Below, piece after piece: positions 63,756 through 64,000 of a stretch of 64,000 nt of DNA. Numbering within the stretch: the stretch's first letter is position 1; the number at the start of each line of letters is the position of its first letter. The notes beneath the pieces are model-generated. The model was not told where the DNA came from and made no database searches. It saw only the letters and a program-made list of their open reading frames with translations. A program made the position numbers and the translations under genes. This stretch comes from Paulownia fortunei (lineage: Eukaryota > Streptophyta > Magnoliopsida > Lamiales > Paulowniaceae), in NCBI GenBank assembly GCA_019321725.1, contig CM033124.1:13640001-13704000 (forward strand). The letters are read 5' to 3'.

Positions 63756-64000
63756 ATGATTTTCTTGAAGAAAATTCTCATTTTCTTGTCCATTTTGCCC
63801 CTAGCCTTTCCTCAGGAAATTTTCGATCCTGATCACTTTCCTAGGCCTTTGATCATTGAAATTAATGAAGCCCAGTTGAAAGAATGGCCTGTAAAAGAAG
63901 TCCAATTACAGTGTACAAGTTGGAGGGTCGCTGTGGAGGCCAATAATTTAAGCCCATGGAAGACAATTCCAGAAGAGTGTGCTGATTATGTGAGGGAATA
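63756..64000 (+). CDS. Class-B acid phosphatase / vegetative-storage-protein-like, N-terminal part only
   Basis: The ATG at 63756 opens MIFLKKILIFLSILPLAF, a typical signal peptide, followed by QEIFDPDHFPRP. The block CTSWRVAVEANNLSPWKTIP and EECADYVREY matches the start of the mature domain of plant HAD-superfamily acid phosphatases/VSPs. These are secreted or vacuolar. The catalytic DVDET motif would lie beyond position 64000, so activity cannot be judged. No intron is needed in the visible part. Confidence 0.88.
   Translation, partial: MIFLKKILIFLSILPLAFPQEIFDPDHFPRPLIIEINEAQLKEWPVKEVQLQCTSWRVAVEANNLSPWKTIPEECADYVRE

Overview
The window is eudicot nuclear DNA. It is AT-rich, its genes are split by GT-AG introns, intergenic regions are long, and transposons and microsatellites are common. 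Most coding exons are shorter than the longest open frames suggest, so the gene models were rebuilt from splice sites, reading phase and protein-family similarity. No expression data were available. I judged family identities from remembered family motifs, not from database searches.

Layout. (1) 1-8522, minus strand: the 5' part of an EMF2-like Polycomb (PRC2) gene, nine coding exons; the zinc-finger and VEFS exons lie beyond position 1. A dead Copia fragment sits in its large intron. (2) 10738-21262, minus: a complete eight-exon RABD2/Rab1-type small GTPase (203 aa). Its 7.7-kb second intron holds two head-to-head hAT transposons, 12720-16041 and 16470-19893, whose 703-aa transposases are identical in translation. 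(3) 25621-26776, minus: a two-exon small membrane protein. (4) 28045-29707, minus: a three-exon 2-oxoglutarate/Fe(II) dioxygenase. (5) 32031-34420, plus: a MAGO NASHI pseudogene. (6) 35984-38248, plus: a cytosolic-type methionine sulfoxide reductase A. (7) 40489-42726, minus: an SUVH5/6-like protein with an SRA domain and a SET domain that has lost its catalytic signature. (8) 48804-51039, minus: a U-type (P-type) cyclin. (9) 53253-54430, plus: a frameshifted F-box gene. (10) 59342-62200, plus: an S-receptor-like kinase lacking the lectin domain. (11) 63756-64000, plus: the start of a secreted class-B acid phosphatase/VSP-like gene, cut by the window edge.

Main observation. The two hAT copies carry mismatched target-site duplications as the sequence stands. 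Reversing only the 428-bp spacer between them restores a perfect 8-bp duplication around each copy. The spacer was therefore either inverted by recombination between the two opposed copies or mis-oriented during assembly. The result is a palindrome of about 7.2 kb inside a probably constitutive gene. If transcribed with the Rab intron it would fold into a long hairpin RNA, in the manner of the maize Mu killer locus. The transposons also have asymmetric ends: a series of GC-rich hairpins at the 5' end and CCGGTT-type direct repeats at the 3' end.

The genes do not form an operon or an obvious cluster. Two encode chromatin regulators (EMF2-like and SUVH-like), but nothing in the sequence shows that they work together. 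Intergenic stretches hold small inverted-repeat elements, local tandem duplications and simple repeats.
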